Assembly (NCBI GenBank): GCA_022925895.1
Contig: JAKSYS010000291.1
Location: 1 to 64,000 of the forward strand
From: Fragilaria crotonensis
Taxonomy: Eukaryota > Bacillariophyta > Fragilariophyceae > Fragilariales > Fragilariaceae
Length of the DNA: 64,000 bases
Reading direction: 5' to 3'
Shown here: piece by piece, positions 23,381 to 33,289 of the stretch
How the letters are laid out: each line of letters opens with the position of its first letter
How positions within the stretch are numbered: the stretch's first letter is position 1
Program-made: the position numbers and the translations under genes
The notes under the pieces: model-generated
The model's database searches: none
What the model was told of the DNA's origin: nothing
The model's input: only the letters and a program-made list of their open reading frames with translations

Positions 23381-24784
23381 TCAAGCAGGCGGTTTCTTCT
23401 GCTTGTCAAATTGCCTCTTCAACGCTAAATGCAGCTCCTCATCTTGCACCGCACGGGCGATGGTATAGTCGTGGTCGCTGCGGAAGGTTCGCTCGATTGG
23501 AGAAACCCCGTCGCACACTGTACAGTATAAAAGTTGGGCGGACGAATCAACTTGAAGAACCGTTTGGCATCCAGGACATTGAACAAGGATTGCTTTTCCC
23601 AGAGCGATGGCGGCTAGAGTGCTCCTGTTGTTGCGAACGAGTAGTTTCCTTCGACCGTACAGCACGCACGACTTATCGTCATCGGGCTTTGACGTCTTTG
23701 ACGACTTCGAGCCCCTCGGACGGAGTTGATGCGTTTCTATCCCGCGCGCCTTGAGTGACGCAGTATTCGACGCCGAAGGATGCTTTGTAGATGCAAATGC
23801 AGCTTGCTTGGAGGACGATAGTGCATCCGTACTTCGGGGGTTGGCATATGCCCTGCGCTGGAAACCATAAGCCTCAACGGGTGATCCTGATGGTTCCGGC
23901 AAACGCGATCCGTCCCAGGTGGCCATTTTCGATGAAGATCCGTTAGACCCTTCAGCTCTTCCATGGATTGAGGAACTTTCACAGCTAATTCGACTGCGTA
24001 GTCGCTCCACTTCAATCTGCTTCATGATTCGATGTTGCTCTGCAATCACAGCAGGGTCGGTGCAGTCGATACTATCAAGCTCTGCCCTGCTCGAGGCGCT
24101 CGCCATTCGATGAGAGCTTGAATCTTGACACTCAGATGCACTTTTCTCACGGGATGATGCTGACGAGGAGGCGAGAGATTCTCGACAGAATTGGAGGTGC
24201 TGCGATGATGGCTGTGATGTTAAGGATGTAACAGCGTCATCTTCAGTTCTATCACCTTTGAAATTGACATCATGTGATGATTCTTTGGGTCCAGCTTTAG
24301 ACGCCGGTCTCTGTTTACCTTGATCGTCGCGTATCTGTCTCATGATAGCATGTTGTTGCAGGATAAGGTCTCTGCTTTCAGGTGTTTGAAGCATGATATC
24401 CCAGGACAACTCAACTATTTGTGATAGCCCGATGGACGAATCTTGATCATCTTCAATTCGCGTTTCCGGCGCGTATGGATTTGCGATGTCATCCTGCTGT
24501 TCGCTTCTACTGCGTCTGAGATGAAGCCCTGCGTACCCCGTTGAGGATTGACTTGACGTTGCGGATGACGATGATACTGAGTTTGGCGATGTTTCGAAGC
24601 TCGTTCCAAGAGCGATTGACTCTGACTTTTGATTGTGATTGCTTCGCGAATCGCTTCCTTTGAATTCTAACGCATTCGATTCCTTCCCTACCTTCGTCGA
24701 TTCGTGTTCGCGGACCTTACCGCTTAACCATGGAAGCGGGGTGTCGTTTCCACATGTTCCGCCTTCTGTTTCATAGGAAGTCAT
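23381..24784 (-). CDS. Uncharacterised zinc-ribbon protein, Ser-rich
   Basis: A complete 467-residue frame without introns. Most of it is Ser/Asp/Glu-rich and probably disordered. Two related short segments, LQQHAIMRQIRDDQ (about residue 143) and AEQHRIMKQIEVER (about 248), form an internal repeat. Near the C terminus VQCPGCQTVLQV (about 401) and YCTVCDGV make a CxxC...CxxC zinc ribbon, followed by QDEELHLALKRQF, a short amphipathic helix resembling a degenerate ubiquitin-interacting motif. The layout suggests a scaffold or adaptor in ubiquitin or trafficking pathways, but that is inference. I do not recognise a named family. Confidence 0.7.
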   Translation of the reverse strand: MTSYETEGGTCGNDTPLPWLSGKVREHESTKVGKESNALEFKGSDSRSNHNQKSESIALGTSFETSPNSVSSSSATSSQSSTGYAGLHLRRSRSEQQDDIANPYAPETRIEDDQDSSIGLSQIVELSWDIMLQTPESRDLILQQHAIMRQIRDDQGKQRPASKAGPKESSHDVNFKGDRTEDDAVTSLTSQPSSQHLQFCRESLASSSASSREKSASECQDSSSHRMASASSRAELDSIDCTDPAVIAEQHRIMKQIEVERLRSRISCESSSIHGRAEGSNGSSSKMATWDGSRLPEPSGSPVEAYGFQRRAYANPRSTDALSSSKQAAFASTKHPSASNTASLKARGIETHQLRPRGSKSSKTSKPDDDKSCVLYGRRKLLVRNNRSTLAAIALGKAILVQCPGCQTVLQVDSSAQLLYCTVCDGVSPIERTFRSDHDYTIARAVQDEELHLALKRQFDKQKKPPA

Positions 24785-27192
24785 TTGATGGAACGATTTG
24801 ATCGTTTGATGGCCCCACCAAAAAGTAATTTGAACTGAAGCCCGACTCGGGCATGAGGAAACCTTTCAACACATTTTTGACTACCTGGTTCCACCCAGCG
24901 GGCAACAGTTTCACTTTTCTCATACGCTTCAGTCGTATGCACGAACCTCTCGAGGATGTATGCCTTCCGTGTATCATAAATGTCCATTTTGACAATACAG
25001 CGTATTTATTACCAGGAATTATACACACTTCCTGCCTAAACAGGTATGATACTGTACCTTGATGTTTTCATCAAGTGTGAATCAGGACCAAATCGACCTT
25101 TGTGAATCTCTGAGGTCGGTTAAAGCGACATCACATTTCCGGACCGCAAGACCCATCCCCCATCCCCGATCCCCCGCACGCCGCGTCCCGTACTCGTATT
25201 AGAGGGGTTCTGCGGTGCTGCTCGCCAACGCAGGAACACAGGTATGTATAGACATTGAAGTGTGTCTGAGATGTCTTTATGACTTTCTCAACGATTGGAG
25301 GTGAGCGATTCCCGATGACATATCTTTTGCTGCGTTGCTTCGTTTTTGTCATACCGGTATTCGGAGTATGTTTCCACTCGAGTCTTTGGGACATCCGGAA
25401 AATCCCGGCTTTTCCTTGTACTGGATACTCTAAGTACTCTGAGTATTTGAGGGCTACTGGAGAACATACTATATAAACTAATACAAGAAGCAGATGTGTT
25501 TCCAGAGGTCCTTGATTCTTGATTCCTGATTACTTGGTACTTGTACAATTGTAGATGGTACAAGTACAAGGTATGTATGTATACTCGTGAAGATTGATCT
25601 GAGCATCCGGAATACCAGAAATCGTGGTCGACAATACGTCACGATGCGCGACTGACTTAGATGGAAAACAGAATGCATCAGATCGTGGTTCCTCTCTCTC
25701 TACTAGCTAGTACTTGTAGTATAAGTAGAAACCGTTGTTCGAAGGTCGAATGAAAGTGCATACATTACCTAAAACACTGGGAGATGGGGTAAAGCATTCT
25801 TATCCACGCGCATCCGTACGCTGCTCTACGCCTCTCACTGAATCTCAGCTGATACGATTGGTTGAAACTCGGGCTAGCGATGGCACACGTGGCATGACAA
25901 ATTGACACTCAAGTATGCGCAGACCTTTGAACTCCATGTTAGGACTGCATCGTTGCACTGTATCGAGCGCATTCCGGAAGCTGTATTGCACCATACTCCA
26001 AGGCTACTCGAAAACTCTCTACTACTACTACTAGAGTAGTTCCAATGCTCTCGCAGAACTTGTAGTCAAGTACTACTAGTACTTGTACACTGTTCGTATG
26101 AAAAAGAAATATATGATCAGTACCAGTACTAGGTACTAGACTACTACTACTACTACTACTACTAGTATGGTAGCATAGAAGAAGTGCTGCTGCATGCTGG
26201 TTCTCTCAAGCTTTGCGAGTATCCCTGGAGGAAGCGGCTTTGCGAGATGTCCTTCGTTCCAGATAATCATGCAGCTACGATCTACGATGAATGGACCCTT
26301 TTAGAAGCACGGCCATCTGGAGTAGCCATAGGTTTATATGTTAACATATACTCGAGTACGGAGTATCGCCCTCTACATCTCGTCTACTCTAGCAAGCACT
26401 CCTGTATAGTTGAGGGTATGTGCCTGATTATGGTACCAAGTGGCGCTGCATTTTACTCTCATGCTCTCGTAGAGTAGAGCTAAAACACCTCCGCCATCTT
26501 GTATGGACAGGTTTATGCGTACCTGGTACTCGAGTATTACATTACTCGATTCAGCTCGATGTATTTTGTGCAAACAGTAGAATACGTGGTACTCATTACT
26601 CTAGCTACCAGTAGTGGTAGAGTACAATGCAAACATTTTGTACCTCTTACTCAGTCTGCAACAGGGTCTTCAAAGTACTACAGAATACACCTACTCTGTC
26701 TTCATTAGCGATAGAATTTCTCAAGGTTGGGTCAGAACACTCGTTATTCTCTCGTCCTCCGTGACCACCTCAAAATCTAGATTCAAAAGTTCGTGCTACC
26801 TTTCTACTAGCCAACTGTCTGGCTCTGATCAATATGCCCAACTTTCCGCTGACCGTCAAAAGATGGGCTAAACTGAGTCCTATGGAACCGTTTCACTCGT
26901 TTTAGTAAGACATAAACAGTGAGCATTTAGCCAACACCACTGCACCATTGTGCGATGAATATAGTGCTACTAGCTTCGACACAAGTGGAACAACCAGGAA
27001 CGGACAACCATGTGCTTTTACCAGTGCGAAGGAGAACAACCTCGGTGGCAAAGAGACAACTAAACGGCACATGAACAATTGGCTTCTGCTATAAGACTGC
27101 CCCGGCGGAAGGAAGAAATTGGTAGAGAGAGCGTAATCAGCCCGCCCAGAATACTCCTCCTACAGTTGACATCATGGCGATACTCACTCCTA
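24785..27192. other. Long intergenic stretch, GTAC- and CTA-rich
   Basis: No supported gene. Dense GTAC words occur at 25430-25720, 26020-26170 and 26490-26700. A trinucleotide run of CTA units lies at about 26142-26165. The right part flanks the transposase C terminus and may contain the unseen end of that transposon. Confidence 0.5.
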
Positions 27193-27436
27193 CTACTTGA
27201 TATCACTAGTACCTGCATTGAAAGGCCTTTCTCCAGTTTCAAATGCAAGTTGTGTGCAAACAGCCACAGCGGCAAATGCAATCTTGTGCTTATGACGCAC
27301 GTGACGCCACCGATGTTGCATACTTCCCCATTGCTTGAGACGTCGATTGACTGTCTCGTGTCGAGCCCTTGCTCTTGTTTTTGCCAAGCGGTCTACGCGG
27401 GAAACACAGTCATCAGGAGTACGAGCTTTGACATTG

Positions 27437-27442
27437 TGTCCA
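27437..27442. repeat. Target-site duplication, left copy (TGTCCA)
   Basis: Matches 29980-29985 exactly and corresponds to TGGACA inside the transposase reading frame. Confidence 0.85.
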
Positions 27443-27803
27443 TCAGAAGGTGCTATATGTTAACTAAATTTTCACATGTTAAGGGTTACCGGATAATGGC
27501 CTACGACTTGTGCATTTGGACAATGTAAATATTTTTGTTAACAAATATGTTAAGAACACAATAAACGGTTACTTTAAACAATATCATAAACATGTGCGGT
27601 GTTAAACAAAACATTTATAGTTACAGACGCTAACGTTTTGTTATCACCTAATACATTTGTATGATGCTGAAAAGCCATTGGTGTTGACTATCCTGTTGTG
27701 TAATGACTATATATGTTGATAAGTCTGTTTCATAGTAACTATATATGTGGTCTTCTCTGTTGCAAAGCAACTATATATGGTGAACCTTCATTCTGATATA
27801 ATC

Positions 27804-28650
27804 TTGAAAATTGAAATGGCGAGAAGACGTTGCCACCAAATTCCGAGGAGGCCGTTACATTTGCCTGCGTGTGGAGTTTTCAAAACACTTTGAAATTCCA
27901 TGAACGGTCATGAGGGCGCCGAGATAGTCAACAAAATGTGTCGGCCAAAATGCATCTGGTTCCAGTCATCCAACTTGAAAATCGAAATCGCAAGACGACG
28001 TTGCCACCGAATTCCGAGGAAGCCGTCGCATTAACCGGAGTGCGGCGTTTCCAAAACACTTCGAAATTCCATGATCAGTCATGAGGTCGTTGAGATAGCC
28101 AACAAAATGTGTCGGCCAACATGCATCTGGTTCCAGGCATCCAACTTGAAAATCGAAATCGCAAGAAGACGTCGCCACCGAATTCCGAGGAAGCCATCGC
28201 AATTGCCTGAGTGCGGCGTTTCCAAAACACTTCGAAATTCCATGAACAGTCATGAGGTCGTCGAGATAGCCAACAAAATGTGTTGGCCAACATGCATCTG
28301 GTTCCAGGCTTCCAACTTGAAAATCGAAATCGCGAGAACACGTCGCCGCCGAATTCCGAGGAGGTCGTCGCAATCACCTGAGTGCGGCGTTTCCAAAACA
28401 CTTCGAAATTCCATGAATGGTCATGAGGGCTCCGAGATAGTCAACAAAATGTGTTGACCAAAATGCATCTGGTTCCAGTCATCCAACTTGCTAATCGAAA
28501 TCGCGAGAAGACGTCGCCACCAAATTCTGAGGAGGCCGTCGCATTTGCCTGAGTGCAGAGTTTCCAAAACACTTTGAAATTTGAAGAACATACAAAAGGT
28601 GGTTGAGATAGCCAACAAAATGTGTTGGCCAAAATGGATCAAGCAAATCA
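27804..28650. repeat. Array of about five 171-bp tandem repeats
   Basis: The landmark TTGAAAATCGAAATCG recurs at about 27804, 27976, 28146, 28317 and 28488, giving spacings of 172, 170, 171 and 171 bp. Each unit also carries CCAAAACACTTCGAAATTCC and a segment like AACAAAATGTGT. Because 171 is divisible by three, open frames run through the array on both strands. These are unlikely to be genes. Confidence 0.9.
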
Positions 28651-28731
28651 AGCAGCATTCAGATTTCTGCGTGGTGGATTCGCTGTAGCTTCCTGGCTAC
28701 TACAATTCAACACCTTGCATTCCTCTAGCCA

Positions 28732-29070
28732 TTGCTTCTCCTGTATTTGCGTCACAGATGTTCCATCACCTTTCATCACCGCTCTCATCTGATGAAGACG
28801 ACAACATGCTTGCAGTGTAATTTATGGCAATTTGTTTTGTGGTACTTGGTGCGTTTGAATGAAAAGAATCGTGCAATTTTCAAGCAATACAGTGAGTACT
28901 GCCGTTGCTTGTTTTATTATTCAGCCATGTACATGATTCAAAATTTATTCTCTATATTGCAAAATGAATACGTGCATTACATTGATATTCTTCATTCTTG
29001 GATGTTACATTCCTGTCGTTGCAACAAGACTTGCATCAAGTTTCGTGACCGGTTTTGGTTTGCAATTTGA
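28732..29070 (+). CDS. Small hypothetical frame inside the nested element
   Basis: 112 codons, Cys-, Tyr- and Leu-rich, with no recognised domain. It may be chance. Confidence 0.2.
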   Translation: MLLLYLRHRCSITFHHRSHLMKTTTCLQCNLWQFVLWYLVRLNEKNRAIFKQYSEYCRCLFYYSAMYMIQNLFSILQNEYVHYIDILHSWMLHSCRCNKTCIKFRDRFWFAI

Positions 29071-29979
29071 GGTGCTTTTGTCGACATGAGCAACGCATCA
29101 AGATGATGCAAATGCTACCATTACACTTGAAAGTACCCGTTAAGTTGATAGAGACTTTGACTAGACTAAGTTACTGTATCGTAGTATTGGTAGATTCGCA
29201 AAGTTTTCAGACAATTTCCGTCAAAATTGCTTGATCTTTTGAACTGTTTGTAGTTCTTCATCAGGTCAATCCCCATTGACATCGTTGTCAGCATCCTGCA
29301 TTCATCTGGGCCGAGTCATCACAAAGATGTAGACTTTAATGGCTTCCACAAGATGAAGAAGAAGACCTCAAATTCTGCCGGCAATGGAGAAGCCGACATT
29401 CTTGTTGATTGAGATCATAGAGCGCTGACAAGTGATGAGAAAAACACAATTGTTTGATCATGTCAAATGATTTTTTGATCACAGTCAGAGATGGTTGGTT
29501 CAGAATACACTTGTCACAACCAACAACATAAATGTGATGATAACAAAAACCCATAGGCAAAAAGTATGGACATTAGATGAATGGTATACAATAAACAACA
29601 TAAAGGACACGACATGACAATTCAGATTTTGCAATGATGATGCAGACAACAAATATGGCATCAATGAACAACATATACTTCAATGGAACCATATCAAAAT
29701 TTCACATGTGGTACCTTGGCCAAATTTAATCGACTATTGCATATGGTTACCAAATATGTTTTGACTTACAATGATAAAATTGAACATGTTGAGCAGGTAA
29801 CATGCACAAACGTAACATTTGAATTTAAATTGTGACGTAAAAACAATAACAATATATTTAACGTTAGGCAATATCACGTTTACTAATGCCAATATATATA
29901 TAACTATTTACAATATATGTGTCAACACTCACAAAAACGTTAACATATAATGACATAGTTAACATTCTGCACCTTCTGA

Positions 29980-29985
29980 TGTCCA
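29980..29985. repeat. Target-site duplication, right copy (TGTCCA)
   Basis: Second copy of the host hexamer at the other end of the nested element. Confidence 0.85.
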
Positions 29986-31053
29986 CGATAACCCCTGTCT
30001 GCTTCAACCATTTCGTCATCACCGAGAAGGTGCATCAACCTTGATTTGAAAATTTTCACATCCGGCCACTTTCCGCATTTGTAGGGTCCATTGACCCAGA
30101 CAATATCACCTGTTTGAATGCAAATAGCCATTTCGTATCGCAAACCGGGTCCCCGAAATTTGTGACTGAACCACTGACTGTCGAACGGGGTCGGCTCCTC
30201 AATCGGGAAGTCAACCCCATCAACTGTAACCTTGCAGGTCTTGCCCCTGTCAGATCGAAACCGGTTCTCCCATCGAATCTTGCGTAGGCCGTAAGTAGAA
30301 GAACAACTTTGATATCAATTTTGCTTGGAACAGAAAACTTACCACGTCATTCTTCTTTTTGCAATGATCATCAAAACAATCCATGTCCAAAATCGATATG
30401 TTTTCCGACTCACCGCAGCAATTGTCGACAAAACATCCTCTGTTGCATATATCTTCAGAAACATAAGTGCCCAGAGAAGATGTCTTGGGAGAACATTGTG
30501 AACTAAAAAGGAACTTTTGCATTTCTCCCATATCATAAAGCAGACTGTTGGACTGACGCCAAAATGGGATCGGAAGTCCCTGTCAGGGACGCCGGCCCCC
30601 AGGTTAGCGTTGCTCTTCAAGAGACGCCTTGCTTCAGAGATAAAGGTGTCTGGAGTTGTAGTTCTTTCCATGATTCCTGTCCTTTTCCTGGCTGGCCAAT
30701 GCAGTGGGTATGTTGACTGTTGATTGCGGATTCTGATTTTCCGGTGTGATGGAACATGCATGCCACCACGCAGTCACGCACAACTATCATAGGAGATTGT
30801 CGAAGTAACCGGGTATGAGATTTTTTAGCTCCTCCACTGATGTTCTTGAACTGTGAACAACACTGTTCTTATTTGGATCTATGTTAATCATTGATGTTTA
30901 TGTGTATAAAGTATGACTCTCATGCATGAAGAATAATCAATACTGGATAAACCCTGGTTGTCAATGCGGCGGGTGATATCTTGAAGGGCGGCTTTCATAT
31001 GCGTTGGCATCACATGTATGTACATGCATTTACAACCCAACTTGCACATTGGT

Positions 31054-31260
31054 AATACGCAGTTGTACGCAGTCATACGCAGGACTGCGCAGGCATGCGC
31101 AGCCATGCGCAGCCATACGCAGGCACGCTGAGGTGTAGACAGTATCTTTTCTACATGCGGTGTGTCCCTACGTAAGGCTGCGCAGGGATGCGTACGGCTG
31201 CGTATGGCTGCGTATGGCTGCGTACGGCTGCGTATTGCGGCGTAGCTACTACTGCGTATG
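31054..31260. repeat. Inverted arrays of a 10-bp minisatellite
   Basis: The left arm (about 31054-31132) repeats units like CATACGCAGC. The right arm (about 31171-31260) repeats the complement, GGCTGCGTAT. The arms could pair over about 80 bp around a short loop. The array sits between the divergent transposase and the unknown gene. Confidence 0.8.
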
Positions 31261-31737
31261 TCAAACAAATGATTATGGTTCCCGCGGACAACGTCGTATG
31301 CCGAAGCATAGGGCCACCGAAGTCTATGTAAAAAACATTGTATCGGTGTCGGACATTTTAGTATCGAAAGACAACCCTTCCATCAGGAAGTATCATTTAT
31401 CAAATGTCCGTTGCCATGGAATATGATATGGACTCGAGAATCAATTCTGTTCGGTGTCATTCATCTAGACATACGCAGCCGCCATGAAGCAATGAAATGG
31501 AGCCAGCAATCTGATAGAATATGATTCACACTTCAAAATGTTGTGACAACCTTCAACCTGCTTTCACCTTCCACCCCACTATGCACCATACGTAGCGCCA
31601 TGGGACTCCGGTGACTGCACGACTCATTAGCAGTCGGAGTTGCCGCTACGAGGTTTGAGTACCTGATTCAACGACAAGTTTGAGGAAAACCATGTCCCGG
31701 TACTTCGAGAATGATTATCTCACTTTCTCATTTTATA

Positions 31738-33289
31738 ATGCCACGTTGGACTGTCAACGGAGAAGACGCTGCCGCCCTTTTGGTGCCATCCACCGAGGCT
31801 TGATTGACCCAAACGGAGGAGAGGAGGATTGCTCTTGCAATAACAGAGTGGCTTCGTTCCAATCCAAGCTTAGAAAGGAAGTACCAGGACCTAATTTTCG
31901 AAACAATTTCGGGCGGAATTTTCGAAGAGTGTTGACCAGGTACACAAAGTGGCGGAACAGCCCAGGTACGTAAATATCATTCTTGGACATCAAAGTTTTG
32001 CCGCCGACAAATCTATACTCAGACACTGGTTGTCATGACATAGCTGGAGGAGGTACCGTGCCACTGCAGTTTTTGGCCCTTGCAAACGTTGACCTTCCAG
32101 CACGAAACGAAGACAGGGTGCGCGGACACGGCGAACGGCCTGGTAGTGACCACGGGCAAGATTCTGAGGACAACGACCTTTCATTGGCAAGCATCGGCGA
32201 CAGAGAAGACGAGGAGCAGGAATCCCTGGGTGACAACGAAGGTGACAACAACAGTACTGGTACTAATCATAGTGACATATTGGTAAGTGGAATTGTTGTT
32301 TGCGTCTGTTGAGGTATTGCAAAAAGCAATCATCAGCACTGACATTTGTTTTCTTTATTCTACAGGACCTCAACAACCTCCAGATTTCTGCCACCAGTAC
32401 TGTAGCAAAGATGTTCATCGACTCATTTCCTGGGCCTAATTTTGTAACCGAGAGCTTGAATGGTGGCTTCATTCAGGTAACACAAAAATCTCTCGGAATC
32501 CTTGTGTACCTTCAGTCTGGGGTGGATGTTTCGTCCATTGAACACAAGATCACCGTTGTCTCTAAGAAATATGCAAAGCTTTCTCTCACTGTGAAGCAGC
32601 ATGAACACATGATGAATCCATTGCTGATCACACCGATTCAGTCGAACTTTCAACCTGTTATCAGCTGCAAGCGGCTTTACCTACAAGCCAGGCTACGTCG
32701 TGGTAGTAACATCATCAAGGGTGAGAAAATGTTCGCTGGGGACTTCCAAGATGGGTTTGTTCAGCCATCGGGTCAGAATTGTGAAGGAGAGTGTGAGTAT
32801 CGGGCTGTAAATAGCAGCGTCTCGCCATTCAGGATTGCAAACGTTGGAAGTTCCAATGGTAACCATTTGCAGGGTGTGGTCCTTGAGACCTACCTTTTGT
32901 ACAAATTGGAAGAAGGTACCATAGGTGCCCTTCAGGCTCCAGAGTACAGAATGCCACCGCAGGTTCAATCGCCACCACCAGCAGGTCGTGTTGGCCGGGA
33001 CTCAGCTCCTCATGGTACTACCAGTACTAGTGCACGACGCCGAGGAGAGGATGATGATGACAGGAAGCCAGCGCCAAGAGAGACTAGGAAGCCAGTGCCA
33101 CGAGACACCACCACTTCCTCCCGTTCCCAGTTTGATCCTTCTGCTGACGCAGGGGTTGCTAGGAGGCAGGAGCATGTGGTCAGCACCGTCATCAACATGG
33201 AGACTGATGATGATGATTATGAAGATGCTGTTGAGGAGGGGTCGCCTGGCAAGAGGCGCAAGTTCTACAACCAGCACCTCTCGTACTAG
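31738..33289 (+). CDS. Unknown three-exon gene, acidic then Arg-rich protein
   Basis: Exon 1 ends at 31965 (CAG then GTACGT), exon 2 covers 32044-32282, and exon 3 starts at 32366 after TTCTACAG. The frame is preserved at both junctions (introns 78 and 83 bp). A likely start, MPRWTVNGEDAAALLVPSTE, is at 31738. The middle of exon 1 is open in more than one frame, so its protein is uncertain. Exon 2 is strongly acidic. Exon 3 encodes a compact region (SATSTVAKMFIDSFPGPNFV through LETYLLYKLEEG), then a Pro/Arg/Asp-rich tail with a KRRKF basic patch suggesting a nuclear protein. I recognise no family. Lying divergent from the transposase, it could be a transposon accessory gene or an unrelated host gene. 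Confidence 0.6.

Larger units (their letters stand above)
27443..29979. mobile_element. Non-autonomous TIR element nested in the transposase gene
   Basis: A 2,537-bp insertion flanked by direct TGTCCA copies (27437-27442 and 29980-29985). Its ends are inverted: both read TCAGAAGGTGC inward, then after three mismatched bases ATGTTAACTA. Subterminal regions are AT-rich with repeated GTTAAC and ACTATATATG words. It contains the 171-bp array and a 112-codon frame (28732-29070) but no recognisable transposase, so it probably relied on an enzyme from elsewhere. The 6-bp target copy does not point to a common superfamily. Confidence 0.85.
27193..30671 (-). pseudogene. PIF/IS5-like DDE transposase split by an insertion
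   Basis: The N-terminal part (30671 to about 29980) starts MERTTTPDTFISEARRLLKS and carries DRDFRSHFGVSP, RHLLWALMFLKIYATE, the first catalytic Asp in VTVDGVDFPIEEP and a second in GKWPDVKIF, and breaks off in ADRGYRGH. The C-terminal part (27442-27193) resumes with NVKARTPDD and contains ARHETVNRRLKQWG, which carries the expected catalytic Glu. The gap is exactly the TIR element at 27443-29979. With that and one 6-bp duplication removed the frame runs straight through. A short intron or frame change lies near 30330-30260. The limits of the transposon itself are not visible. Confidence 0.85.

Noticed and set aside
27966-28457. Open frames on both strands across the 171-bp array
   Set aside because: Repeat period divisible by three explains them; no domain and no conserved codon bias seen.
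27804-28650. CRISPR-like array
   Set aside because: The units abut without spacers and are 171 bp long in a eukaryotic transposon.
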